Of a DNA stretch of 64,000 nt, positions 27,295 through 34,667 are shown piece by piece. Location: assembly GCF_900101095.1 (NCBI RefSeq), contig NZ_FNFM01000003.1, positions 408,396 to 472,395 on the forward strand, written 5' to 3'. The translations under genes and the position numbers were made by a program. This DNA comes from Actinopolyspora mzabensis (GTDB lineage Bacteria; Actinomycetota; Actinomycetes; Mycobacteriales; Pseudonocardiaceae). Each line of letters begins with the position of its first letter. Position 1 is the first letter of the stretch. The notes under the pieces were generated by a model, which had not been told where the DNA came from, did not search any database, and worked only from the letters and a program-made list of their open reading frames with translations.

Positions 27295-28281
27295 TCAGCC
27301 GGACCGGCTGCCTTCGAGCAGCCGATCACCGATGGAACTGCGCCGGTACAGCACGTGCCGTCCGTCACGTATCCGGATGAGCAGTCCCGCTTCGTACAAC
27401 ACGCGCAGATGCTGCGACACGGCACTCGCGGTGACCCCGAGACGCCGGGCGAGTTCGACGGTGGGTGTCGGCTCGTCGAGCAGTGCGAGCAACCTGGCTC
27501 TGGGAGCGCCGAGCAACGGGGCGAGGGCGGCAGCATCGGCAGGGGGTTCGCTGGACCAGAGCGTGGCCACTCCCCTGCTGGGATACACCAGCCAGGGCGG
27601 CTCGTCCGGGGTGACCGGCGGCGCGGGCTTGTGGGCGAATACGGAGGGCAGTAGCAACAGTCCCCGCCCGGAAGCGGCGACGCTGTGCCCGCTGATCATC
27701 CTGTCGATGTGCAGCACCCCGTCCCGCCATCGCAGATTCGGGTGCATCCCCGCGAACAGCAGGCGAGCGCCTCCCCAGGCCAACTGTCTCGCACGGTGGG
27801 TCATGTCGGCTTCCAGCAACAGCCGCATCCTGGGCCAGTTCGGTTCGATGGCCGCTTTCCAGAACCGCCACAGGGCCGCGCAGAGGGAATCACGCAGCCC
27901 GATGAGGGAGGCGTCGTCGTCCGTGGCCCCGCGCAGGACCGGTGGCAGCGGGTCCGGCGCGTGCGTGACCAGGAGATCGTGGCGGACTCTACCGGGAGAT
28001 GTCCGACGCACTAGAGCCAGTTGCTCCTCGAAGTCGGGTTCGGAACTTCCGGGCGGAGGGGTCAAGAAGTCCGGCAACGTACGTCTCACGGCGACGAGGG
28101 AAAGCAGCAGCTCGAGATCGCGCGTGTCGAGTTCGGCGAGCGCGGACACCCGCCACGGAAGGTGCAGCGGGGAAAGCCTCGGGTCCTGAAGTACCCGGAG
28201 GCTGAGCAGCGTCTCGTGCAGTGGCGAGATGACGAAGCGCGTGTCCGCCAGATCCTCGACACCCAGCACGAAACTGATCAT
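27295..28281 (-). CDS. ArsR-type winged-helix regulator with DUF5937-like N-terminal domain
   Basis: A 328-residue regulator. The C-terminal 90 residues are an ArsR/SmtB winged helix: LLGAPRARLLALLDEPTPTV, RRLGVTASAVSQHLRVLYEA, then LIRIRDGRHVLYRRS. The first 230 residues match the large N-terminal domain (DUF5937 type) found in many actinobacterial members, of unknown ligand. It is divergent from an MFS exporter, with a 244-base gap between them, so it probably represses that exporter and responds to its substrate. ATG at 28281 starts ISFVLGVEDLADTRFVIS, the usual family beginning. Confidence 0.87.
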   Translation of the reverse strand: MISFVLGVEDLADTRFVISPLHETLLSLRVLQDPRLSPLHLPWRVSALAELDTRDLELLLSLVAVRRTLPDFLTPPPGSSEPDFEEQLALVRRTSPGRVRHDLLVTHAPDPLPPVLRGATDDDASLIGLRDSLCAALWRFWKAAIEPNWPRMRLLLEADMTHRARQLAWGGARLLFAGMHPNLRWRDGVLHIDRMISGHSVAASGRGLLLLPSVFAHKPAPPVTPDEPPWLVYPSRGVATLWSSEPPADAAALAPLLGAPRARLLALLDEPTPTVELARRLGVTASAVSQHLRVLYEAGLLIRIRDGRHVLYRRSSIGDRLLEGSRSG

Positions 28282-28525
28282 TAAGTCGTAAGCTACATCG
28301 CTTCTCCCCGAACGGTCGATACGTTGCACTACCGTGCGTGCCACCCGGAATTCACGCGAGCTCCCCCGGTTCCACCGAGCACTGTCTCGGTGCGGACCGG
28401 TCAGTTCCACCCAGTCGAACGTCCCGGCCGGAAGACGTTGCCCCCTCCGTCTCACATAGAACGCGGGAAGCGGCGTCGCGTCTCCGCTCCGGCGGGTCAC
28501 CTCACGGACGAACGGTTGGGCCGAG

Positions 28526-29749
28526 ATGAGCAGGCGAATGCTGTTCGTTCTGGCCGTGACCTGTGGCGTGGCCGTGGGCAACATCTACTTCCCGCAGGCG
28601 CTCGTCCCACTGATCGCCGCCGGACTGCGCACCTCGTCGGACGGGGCGGCGCTGGCCGTGTCGGCCACACAGATCGGCTACGCGGGTGGGATCTTCCTGC
28701 TGGTCCCATTGGGGGACCGCCTTCCGCACCGGCGACTTCTGCTCATTCTGCTCGGTCTCACGGGGTTCGGCCTGCTACTCGCGGGATGCGCCCGAAACCT
28801 GCCACTGCTGGTCGCTGGCAGCGTGCTGGTAGGGCTCACCACGGTAGGAGCGCAGGTGATCGGTCCGCTGGCAGCGGGGCTGGTAGAGGACCAACGCCGG
28901 GCGGCTGTGCTCGGCACCCTGTTGAGCGGCTCGGTCGGCGGCATGATCCTGGCCCGTGCTTTCAGCGGCACACTCGGCGAATGGCTCGGATGGCGAGTTC
29001 CGTACCTGGCGGCCGCCGTACTGGTATTCGTCCTGTTGGCCGTTCTCGCCCGCTTACTGCCGTACACGTACCCGCAGTCGCGGGAGCACTACCCCTCACT
29101 GCTGGCGGAATCGCTGCGCCTGCTGTTCACCGAACCGGAACTGCGTCGCTCCTGCCTCTACCAAGCAGCCGTGTTCGCCGGCTTCTCGGCAGTGTGGACC
29201 ACCCTGGCGATCCTGCTGACGGGACCGGTCTACGGGTTGGGGACCTCGGCGGTAGGGCTGTTCGCGCTGGTCGGCGGTGTCACCGCATGTTGCACGCCGC
29301 TAGCCGGAGGTTGGGTGGATCGACGGGGCCCCGGTCCGGTCAACCTCGTCTGCATGTGCGGAGTACTCCTCTCGGCCGCGGTCCTCGCCGGAGGGACCCA
29401 AGGCCACAGGAGTGGTCTGATCGCTCTGATCATCGGCACGTTACTGCTCGACGTGGCGATGCAGTGCGGCATGGTCGCGAACCAGGCCCGTGTGTACGCA
29501 CTGCGTCCCGAGCGACGGAGCAGGCTCAACACCGCCTACATGACGTGCGCTTATCTGGGCGGCAGCGCCGGATCGTGGATCGGGTCGCACGTATACGACC
29601 TGTTCGGCTGGTCCGGGGTGTGCGGGTTCGTGGTCGTGCTCACCACGCCGGTCCTGCTCCGTCACCTACTGACAACTCCTGCTCGAAAACGAGACCGGGA
29701 TCGCTCCTCGGCGGTGGGAAACTCGGGAGCGTGCCGACCGCCACAGTGA
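28526..29749 (+). CDS. MFS family exporter
   Basis: A 407-residue major facilitator with twelve predicted membrane segments. The first segment reads LFVLAVTCGVAVGNIYFPQA, the loop 2-3 motif is LVPLGDRLPHRRLL (a G-D-R-x-x-R-R variant of motif A), and a second copy appears as GWVDRRGPGP. The layout resembles the drug-exporter subgroup (DHA1, like YdhP/AraJ). It is divergent from the ArsR-type regulator and its stop overlaps the start of a GNAT acetyltransferase, suggesting a small resistance or detoxification unit. Confidence 0.88.
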   Translation: MSRRMLFVLAVTCGVAVGNIYFPQALVPLIAAGLRTSSDGAALAVSATQIGYAGGIFLLVPLGDRLPHRRLLLILLGLTGFGLLLAGCARNLPLLVAGSVLVGLTTVGAQVIGPLAAGLVEDQRRAAVLGTLLSGSVGGMILARAFSGTLGEWLGWRVPYLAAAVLVFVLLAVLARLLPYTYPQSREHYPSLLAESLRLLFTEPELRRSCLYQAAVFAGFSAVWTTLAILLTGPVYGLGTSAVGLFALVGGVTACCTPLAGGWVDRRGPGPVNLVCMCGVLLSAAVLAGGTQGHRSGLIALIIGTLLLDVAMQCGMVANQARVYALRPERRSRLNTAYMTCAYLGGSAGSWIGSHVYDLFGWSGVCGFVVVLTTPVLLRHLLTTPARKRDRDRSSAVGNSGACRPPQ

Positions 29750-30276
29750 ACATCCGCCCGGCGCGGGTGCCCGACGCTCACGCGCTCGGGGAGATCCACG
29801 TGGCCTCGTGGCGGGCCGCCTACGCTGGGCTTGTCCCCGCCGAGTCCTTGGACCGGTTGTCCGTGACCGATCGGCGAGGAGCCTGGCGCGAACGGCTGCG
29901 GGCACTGCCGGATGGAGTCACGGTACTGGTCGCGGAATCACGAGGGCACGTGCTCGGGTTCGCGGTGATCGGCGCGAGCCGGGACCGAGACGCGGAACGG
30001 GACACCGGGGAGCTGCAGGCACTGTACCTGCACCCGCGGCACTGGCGGCGCGGCTCGGGAACTCGACTGCACGAGCACGCGCTGCGCGTCCTGCACCACG
30101 AGGGCTACGCGAGCAGCACGCTCTGGGTGCTGACCACGAACAACCGCGCCCGTGGGTTCTACGAACACCGCGGTTGGGAATGCCTGGGAAGCACCCGGAC
30201 GGAAACGCTCGGTGACGGTGACGTGCGGGTGGAGGAGGTCCGGTACCGGTACGTACTCACCTTCCACCGGAGGTGA
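29746..30276 (+). CDS. GNAT family N-acetyltransferase
   Basis: A 176-residue GNAT acetyltransferase. The acetyl-CoA binding stretch is LQALYLHPRHWRRGSGTRLH, with the R/Q-x-x-G-x-G/A-type loop as WRRGSGT; the C-terminal LWVLTTNNRARGFYEHRGWE is the second conserved block. The GTG at 29746 overlaps the MFS stop (GTGA), favouring coupled translation; an in-frame GTG at 29731 would add five residues. The acceptor is unknown. Pairing with an exporter suggests chemical modification plus export of a toxic compound. Confidence 0.85.
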   Translation: MNIRPARVPDAHALGEIHVASWRAAYAGLVPAESLDRLSVTDRRGAWRERLRALPDGVTVLVAESRGHVLGFAVIGASRDRDAERDTGELQALYLHPRHWRRGSGTRLHEHALRVLHHEGYASSTLWVLTTNNRARGFYEHRGWECLGSTRTETLGDGDVRVEEVRYRYVLTFHRR

Positions 30277-30382
30277 CACTCCCCAACCTCGCTCACACCG
30301 CATCACTCTAACGAAGGGACGGCCCACCGCGATCCCCGGGACGACCCGCACGAGGAGCACCGCAGGAGTGTCGGCCCCGGGG

Positions 30383-30395
30383 GTCACACTGTGAC
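30383..30395. promoter_or_regulatory. palindrome upstream of the SDR gene
   Basis: GTCACACTGTGAC, a perfect inverted repeat with 6-base arms around one central base, 40 bases before the SDR start codon. A TAAGAG hexamer follows nearby. It could be an operator; no regulator gene adjoins it. Confidence 0.3.
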
Positions 30396-30435
30396 TTCCG
30401 TTCCGTATCGGTAAGAGCACGGGGATGTGGATCGC

Positions 30436-31356
30436 ATGAGCGGAAAGCTATCGGGCAAAGTGGCACTGGTCGCCGGAGCCACCCGCAGCGCGGGCAGAGC
30501 GATCGCGGTGGAGTTGGGAACCGCCGGAGCCACGGTGTACGTCACGGGACGCAGCACCCGTGAGCGACGTTCGGAGTACGACCGCCCGGAGACGATCGAG
30601 GGGACCGCCGAACTGGTCACTCGGTCCGGTGGTCACGGCATCGCCGTCCAAGTCGACCATCTGGACGAGCAACAGGTCCGAGCGCTGACCGAGCGGATCG
30701 ACCGTGAACAGGGGCGGCTCGATGTGCTGGTCAACGACGTTTGGGGCGGGGAGAAGCTGTTCGAGTGGAACACGACGCTGTGGCAGCACTCATTGAACAA
30801 CGGCCTGCGGCTGCTGCGACTCGGAATCGACACTCACCTGATCACCAGCGCGTTCGCACTCCCTCTGCTGATCAGGAACTCGGGTGGGTTGGTGGTGGAG
30901 ATGACCGACGGCACGGCCGAGTACAACGAGGCCAACTACCGTGCCGCCACGGGTGCCTACTACGACCTCGCCAAGGTGTCGGTGACTCGATTGGCGCTTG
31001 CCCAGGCCGAGGAGCTGCGACCATACGGCGGCACTGCCGTGGCGTTGACGCCGGGCTGGTTGCGTTCGGAGATGATGCTCGACGCCTTCGGCGTCGCCGA
31101 ACAGAACTGGCGTGACGCCGTCGAGGCTCAGCCGCACTTCGCCATCTCGGAGTCGCCGTACTACGTGGGGCGTGCGGTAACCGCGCTGGCCACCGACCCC
31201 GAGGTGGCACGCTGGTCCGGGCAGTCGTTGTCCAGCGGTGGTCTCGCCGGGGTGTACGGGTTCACCGACCTCGACGGCAGCCGTCCCGACGCATGGCGCT
31301 ACATCGCCGAGGTTCAGGACACAGGAAAACCAGCGGACACGACCGGATACCGGTAG
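30436..31356 (+). CDS. short-chain dehydrogenase/reductase (DHRS1-like)
   Basis: A 306-residue SDR. The cofactor loop is VAGATRSAGRAIAVEL, where the usual glycine-x-glycine is replaced by S-A-G, as in the DHRS1-like group with its TRGIGR-type loop. NDVWGG takes the place of the NNAG motif, and the catalytic Tyr-x3-Lys is in AYYDLAKVSVTR. The C-terminal part is longer than in minimal SDRs and includes SGQSLSSGGLAGVYGFTDLD. It is a cytoplasmic NAD(P)-dependent reductase of unknown substrate. The ATG at 30436 is used; a GTG at 30427 is possible. Confidence 0.85.
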   Translation: MSGKLSGKVALVAGATRSAGRAIAVELGTAGATVYVTGRSTRERRSEYDRPETIEGTAELVTRSGGHGIAVQVDHLDEQQVRALTERIDREQGRLDVLVNDVWGGEKLFEWNTTLWQHSLNNGLRLLRLGIDTHLITSAFALPLLIRNSGGLVVEMTDGTAEYNEANYRAATGAYYDLAKVSVTRLALAQAEELRPYGGTAVALTPGWLRSEMMLDAFGVAEQNWRDAVEAQPHFAISESPYYVGRAVTALATDPEVARWSGQSLSSGGLAGVYGFTDLDGSRPDAWRYIAEVQDTGKPADTTGYR

Positions 31357-31421
31357 CCGGTCGTCCGGTCGGGCTCGGCGGCCCGGTCGGATCCGACCAT
31401 TCGTCAGCTCGTTCCGTCGAC

Positions 31422-32073
31422 GTGAGGTCCGTAGGTGATCTGGCAGGATCTCAGATCCTCCCAGTTGTCCTCGCTCTCGAGGTCGAGGCGCGGTTCCCGC
31501 GGTATGCCGAGGAGATCCCGTCTCCCGCCGCAAGCGGTTGGCTACGTCGCTGAGCAGGTCGGTGTGGACGCCGAGGAGTTCGCCCTCTACTCGTGCGGGT
31601 CTCGCTCGATCGAGTATCACCGCGCGCAGATCCGTACCGCGTTCGGTTTCCGCGAGTTCTCTCGCGGTGATGAGGACAAGCTGGCTGGGTGGTTGGCCGA
31701 AGAGATCTGCCCGGTCGAGCTGCGTGAGGACCGGTTGCGGCAGGCGGCGTTGGTGCGGTGTCGGGCCGAGGGGACCGAGCCACCCGGGCGGTTGGACCGC
31801 CTCATCGGTTCGGCCCGTTCGACGTTCGAGCAGCGGTTTTGCCTGCGCACTGTCGAGCGTCTATCGGCGGCGAGTGGGGCGGCGCTGGAGGCCCGGGGCG
31901 CCGAGGACGACTTTGCGGGTCGGGGCCTGTTGGCGGAGTCGCAGGCCGATCCCGGCCAGGTCGGGTTGAAGACGGTGCTGGCTGAGATCGACAAGCTGAC
32001 GGCGGTGCGGAGGCTGTCCACGACTGTTGCAGCGCCTCCGTCGACGGTGCCCAGACTGGACAGCGAGGAATGA
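31422..32073 (+). pseudogene. Tn3-family transposase remnant (DUF4158 part), frameshifted and truncated
   Basis: Two overlapping reading frames together match the N-terminal DUF4158 region of Tn3-family transposases. The first frame gives LALEVEARFPRYAEEIP (up to about 31518); the second continues with LPPQAVGYVAEQVGVDAEEF, IEYHRAQIRTAFGFREFSRG, AGWLAEEICPVEL and VGLKTVLAEIDKLTAVRRL. In an intact protein EIP would run straight into PQAVGY; here seven extra bases shift the frame. After about 32017 similarity stops and the frame ends at 32073. The intact protein would be near 1000 residues with a DDE domain; all of that is gone. No Tn3 terminal repeat was found. Confidence 0.85.
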
Positions 32074-32253
32074 ACCATCACCCCCATGCCGTCCTGGACT
32101 CCCGCGTTTCACCGTCCATGGACCAACTCTGCGGCCGTGACACCTTCGGTACCCGTTTCCACTGCGTGCATAGTGCACATTCCACCAGCAACGTCCGACA
32201 GCACGAGTCGGCCGCTCCGTGACTAGAGTCCAGGGCACTCGATAGCCGATCGG

Positions 32254-32835
32254 TCAACGGCGCACCCGATAGCGCAGGTGAAGCACCCGGTTGCCCTGAA
32301 TCACCACGTCAGGATCCTCCAATAGATGCTGTGTGTGGACCGACCCGAAGTAACGTTTGCCGGACCCGAACACCACGGGTACGACGTCCATGCGCACTTC
32401 GTCGATCAGACCCGCGGCAAGCACTTGGCTACCGATGTCGCCAGCGGCGACCTCGACCACACGGTCACCCGTGAGCTCCTGCGCCTTGGCCATGGCTGCC
32501 GCAATGCCATCGACGAAGTAGAACGGTGCCTCGGGATACCAGCCCTCGGGCCTGCCCCGGTGGGTCACGACGACGACGTGGTCGACCCCCGCCGGAGGTG
32601 TCCCGTCCCAGCCGTTCGTCATGTCGAAGACGTGGCGACCGACGATTGTCGCCCCGATCTGGTCCCAGTACGGCCGGATGCAGTCGTAGGACGTCTGCGA
32701 CACCTTCAAGACGCCGCTCTCGTCCAACGGCACGTCACCGCTGAGTAACCAGTCGAACAGCGGTCCGGGTTGGTCGTTCTCATCGGCTATGAAGCCGTCT
32801 ACCGACACCGAGCTGTACATGACCACCTTGCCCAC
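32254..32835 (-). CDS. dihydrofolate reductase/RibD C-terminal family protein
   Basis: A 193-residue protein of the RibD C-terminal/DHFR superfamily: VVMYSSVSVDGFIADENDQP at the start, IGATIVGRHVFDMTNGWDG, then VDHVVVVTHRGRPEGW and the end VVPVVFGSGKRYFGS. Such proteins are NADPH-dependent reductases of unknown substrate, common as accessory genes. The GTG at 32835 is preceded by AGGAGG; an earlier TTG would start inside that ribosome-binding site. It lies between the transposase and resolvase remnants, next to an AraC gene on the same strand, and may be cargo of the decayed element. Confidence 0.85.
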   Translation of the reverse strand: MGKVVMYSSVSVDGFIADENDQPGPLFDWLLSGDVPLDESGVLKVSQTSYDCIRPYWDQIGATIVGRHVFDMTNGWDGTPPAGVDHVVVVTHRGRPEGWYPEAPFYFVDGIAAAMAKAQELTGDRVVEVAAGDIGSQVLAAGLIDEVRMDVVPVVFGSGKRYFGSVHTQHLLEDPDVVIQGNRVLHLRYRVRR

Positions 32836-32901
32836 GGGGCCTCCTCTACTCTGGGGTGCCTCCAAGTTAAGCGTTTTGCGAGCTGTCGGTCTTGTAAGAA
32901 A

Positions 32902-33741
32902 TCAATCGGTCGGCAGCGGCCAGCCATCCAGTACGTGGCCAGGATGTTCGCGCAGAAACCGCCGCCGAACTTCGACGTACCGGCTCGGCGTGAGCCCGGT
33001 GAACGCCCGGCACTCGTGGCCGAAGTGGGCCTGGTCGTAGTAGCCTGCGCCACCGGCGAGGCCGCCCCAGTCGATCGGCCCGGCGGGGTTGATCGCGAAC
33101 ACGGCGTTGGCGAAGCGGTGAGTGCGGGCCAGCCGCTTCGGCGTGACGCCGATGAGCTCCTTGTACCGCTGTGTCAGATGAGTGTTGCTGACACCGGTTG
33201 CCACGCTCAGGTCGCCGATCGCCACCGCCCCGCTGCTCGCCGCGATGACGCTGCTCGTATGGCGGACCAGCCCCAGGCCGGCGGTCTCGCACAATCGTCG
33301 CATCAGCTCCTCCTCGAGCAGCGTCAGCATCTCGCTCGCCCCGTCCGCCGTGGCCAGCCGGTCTCGCAGCTCAGCAATAGCGGGCCGGCCCCAAACCTGC
33401 TCTAACGTCACCGGCCGGTCGCAGAGCTCGGCCGCGGGCATCGGCAGGAAGGGCGACAACCCCCACGGCTTGAAGTGCACGCCGACGGACCGGGTCCAGA
33501 GCGGGTAGCCGAACTCCCACGCGCGGGTAGGCATGGTGACCACGCAACCGTCGGCGTACCCGACCGTCTCGATCTCGGTGCCAGCACGGATGAGAAACGG
33601 CGCCCCGAGGTTGACGATGAACAACGCCGCCGGCGTCGTCGGCAGCGTCAGCCGGGCGTACGGCGGCGCACCCTCCAGGTAGTAAAGGTCGTCGATCAGC
33701 CCATCCAGCGGCGGTCGCGGCACTCTGGACACGTACTTCAC
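32902..33741 (-). CDS. AraC-family regulator
   Basis: A 279-residue two-domain regulator. The N-terminal 150 residues form a small sensor-like domain (LPTTPAALFIVNLGAPFLIR, TRSVGVHFKPWGLSPFLP). The C-terminal 110 residues are the AraC DNA-binding domain (IGDLSVATGVSNTHLTQRYK, then YYDQAHFGHECRAFTGLTPS). The GTG at 33741 is preceded by GATACT at 7 bases, so the message may be leaderless. It is followed by the DHFR-like gene on the same strand (gap 66 bases) and probably regulates it. Both sit inside the transposon remnants. Confidence 0.87.
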   Translation of the reverse strand: MKYVSRVPRPPLDGLIDDLYYLEGAPPYARLTLPTTPAALFIVNLGAPFLIRAGTEIETVGYADGCVVTMPTRAWEFGYPLWTRSVGVHFKPWGLSPFLPMPAAELCDRPVTLEQVWGRPAIAELRDRLATADGASEMLTLLEEELMRRLCETAGLGLVRHTSSVIAASSGAVAIGDLSVATGVSNTHLTQRYKELIGVTPKRLARTHRFANAVFAINPAGPIDWGGLAGGAGYYDQAHFGHECRAFTGLTPSRYVEVRRRFLREHPGHVLDGWPLPTD

Positions 33742-33922
33742 ACGTACAGTATCGGCTATGCCCTGCCGGCATTGCGCGCCTTGGTGGTCCAACCGCGCTG
33801 CCGCCAACACCCTGAACTCGGCAGATCCGGACGTACCGCAGGGGAACCCCTCGCGTGCACCCGCCGACGCGGCGACCGGTGGGCCCTGGCCTGGACCTGC
33901 GACGTTGCAGATATCCCATACG

Positions 33923-34190
33923 ATGAAAATTCCGGTCGTAGGGGGCTAGACGTACGCTCGCTGCTCCACCGACGAGCAAGACCTCACCGCCCCACAACAG
34001 CGCCTGGCCGAGCTCGGCGTCGCCGACGAGTGGATCTACCTCGACCACGGCCTGACCGGCATCACCCGTGCGCGGCCAGGGCTCTATCAGGCACTCGCCA
34101 CCGTTCGTCAGGGCGACACGCTCGCGGTTCCGAAGCTCGACCGATTGACGCGGTCGGTGCCCGACGCTCGCGCGGCGGCACGCGAAACCT
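33923..34190 (+). pseudogene. serine recombinase (Tn3 resolvase) remnant with in-frame stop
   Basis: The frame starting at ATG 33923 reads MKIPVVGG, then a TAG stop at 33947, then TYARCSTDEQDLTAPQQRL, DEWIYLDHGLTGITRARPGL, ALATVRQGDTLAVPKLDRL and TRSVPDARAAA, the N-terminal catalytic domain of a serine resolvase. The motifs YARCSTDEQ (with the catalytic Ser) and KLDRLTRS are intact, but a 9-base insertion brings in the stop and similarity ends near 34190. The rest of the catalytic domain and the DNA-binding helix-turn-helix are missing. Resolvase and transposase remnants together identify the Tn3 type. Confidence 0.85.
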
Positions 34191-34219
34191 TCTCAACGAT
34201 GGAGTCCGGTTCGGGATTC

Positions 34220-34470
34220 CTCACCGATCTCCGCCAGGCTCGCCCGAACGGGCGACCTATCGGGAGTCGCCACTGCGCTCGGTGCCGTTCCCGACACTGG
34301 TCACGGCTTCCCGGCACGACGGCGGGGTCGCGTTCGAGCACGCCGAGGACTTCACCCGCACGATGCCGGACTCGCGGCTGCTCGAAACCGGCGCCCGGAG
34401 CCACTTCCACTGGCTCGGTGCCTCACTGGACACCGTCTCACGAGCGGTCCGCGATTTCCTCGCCGCATGA
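34220..34470 (+). pseudogene. C-terminal fragment of an alpha/beta hydrolase
   Basis: This frame reads ESPLRSVPFPTLVTASRHDG, GVAFEHAEDFTRTMPDSRLL, then ETGARSHFHWLGASLDTVSR and AVRDFLAA followed by a stop. It matches the last quarter of alpha/beta hydrolases: TLVTASRHDGG supplies the catalytic Asp and GARSHFHWLG the catalytic His. The nucleophile half is absent. The junction with the resolvase remnant at about 34190-34220 marks a deletion or insertion end point. Confidence 0.75.
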
Positions 34471-34667
34471 GCGGTGAGCCGGATGAGAATCACCGGATAC
34501 CACCGCGTACGGCAATAAGAGATCTCCGTGCCACTTGTGACCGGTCCGGCGACCTCCCGGCTTCGAATCACCGTCGACAAATGTCGTGGACACCTCACGG
34601 GCACGGTGAGTCCCGACCGGGCTCCGGTTCGTGAGAAGAATTCCGGGCCGTCTATCTTTCGAGAGTA

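Noticed and set aside
28324..29745. Long plus-strand frame in front of the GNAT domain suggesting a fusion protein
   Set aside because: The upstream part overlaps the MFS gene in another frame and is Arg/Gly/Pro-rich noise; only the GNAT part from 29746 is real.
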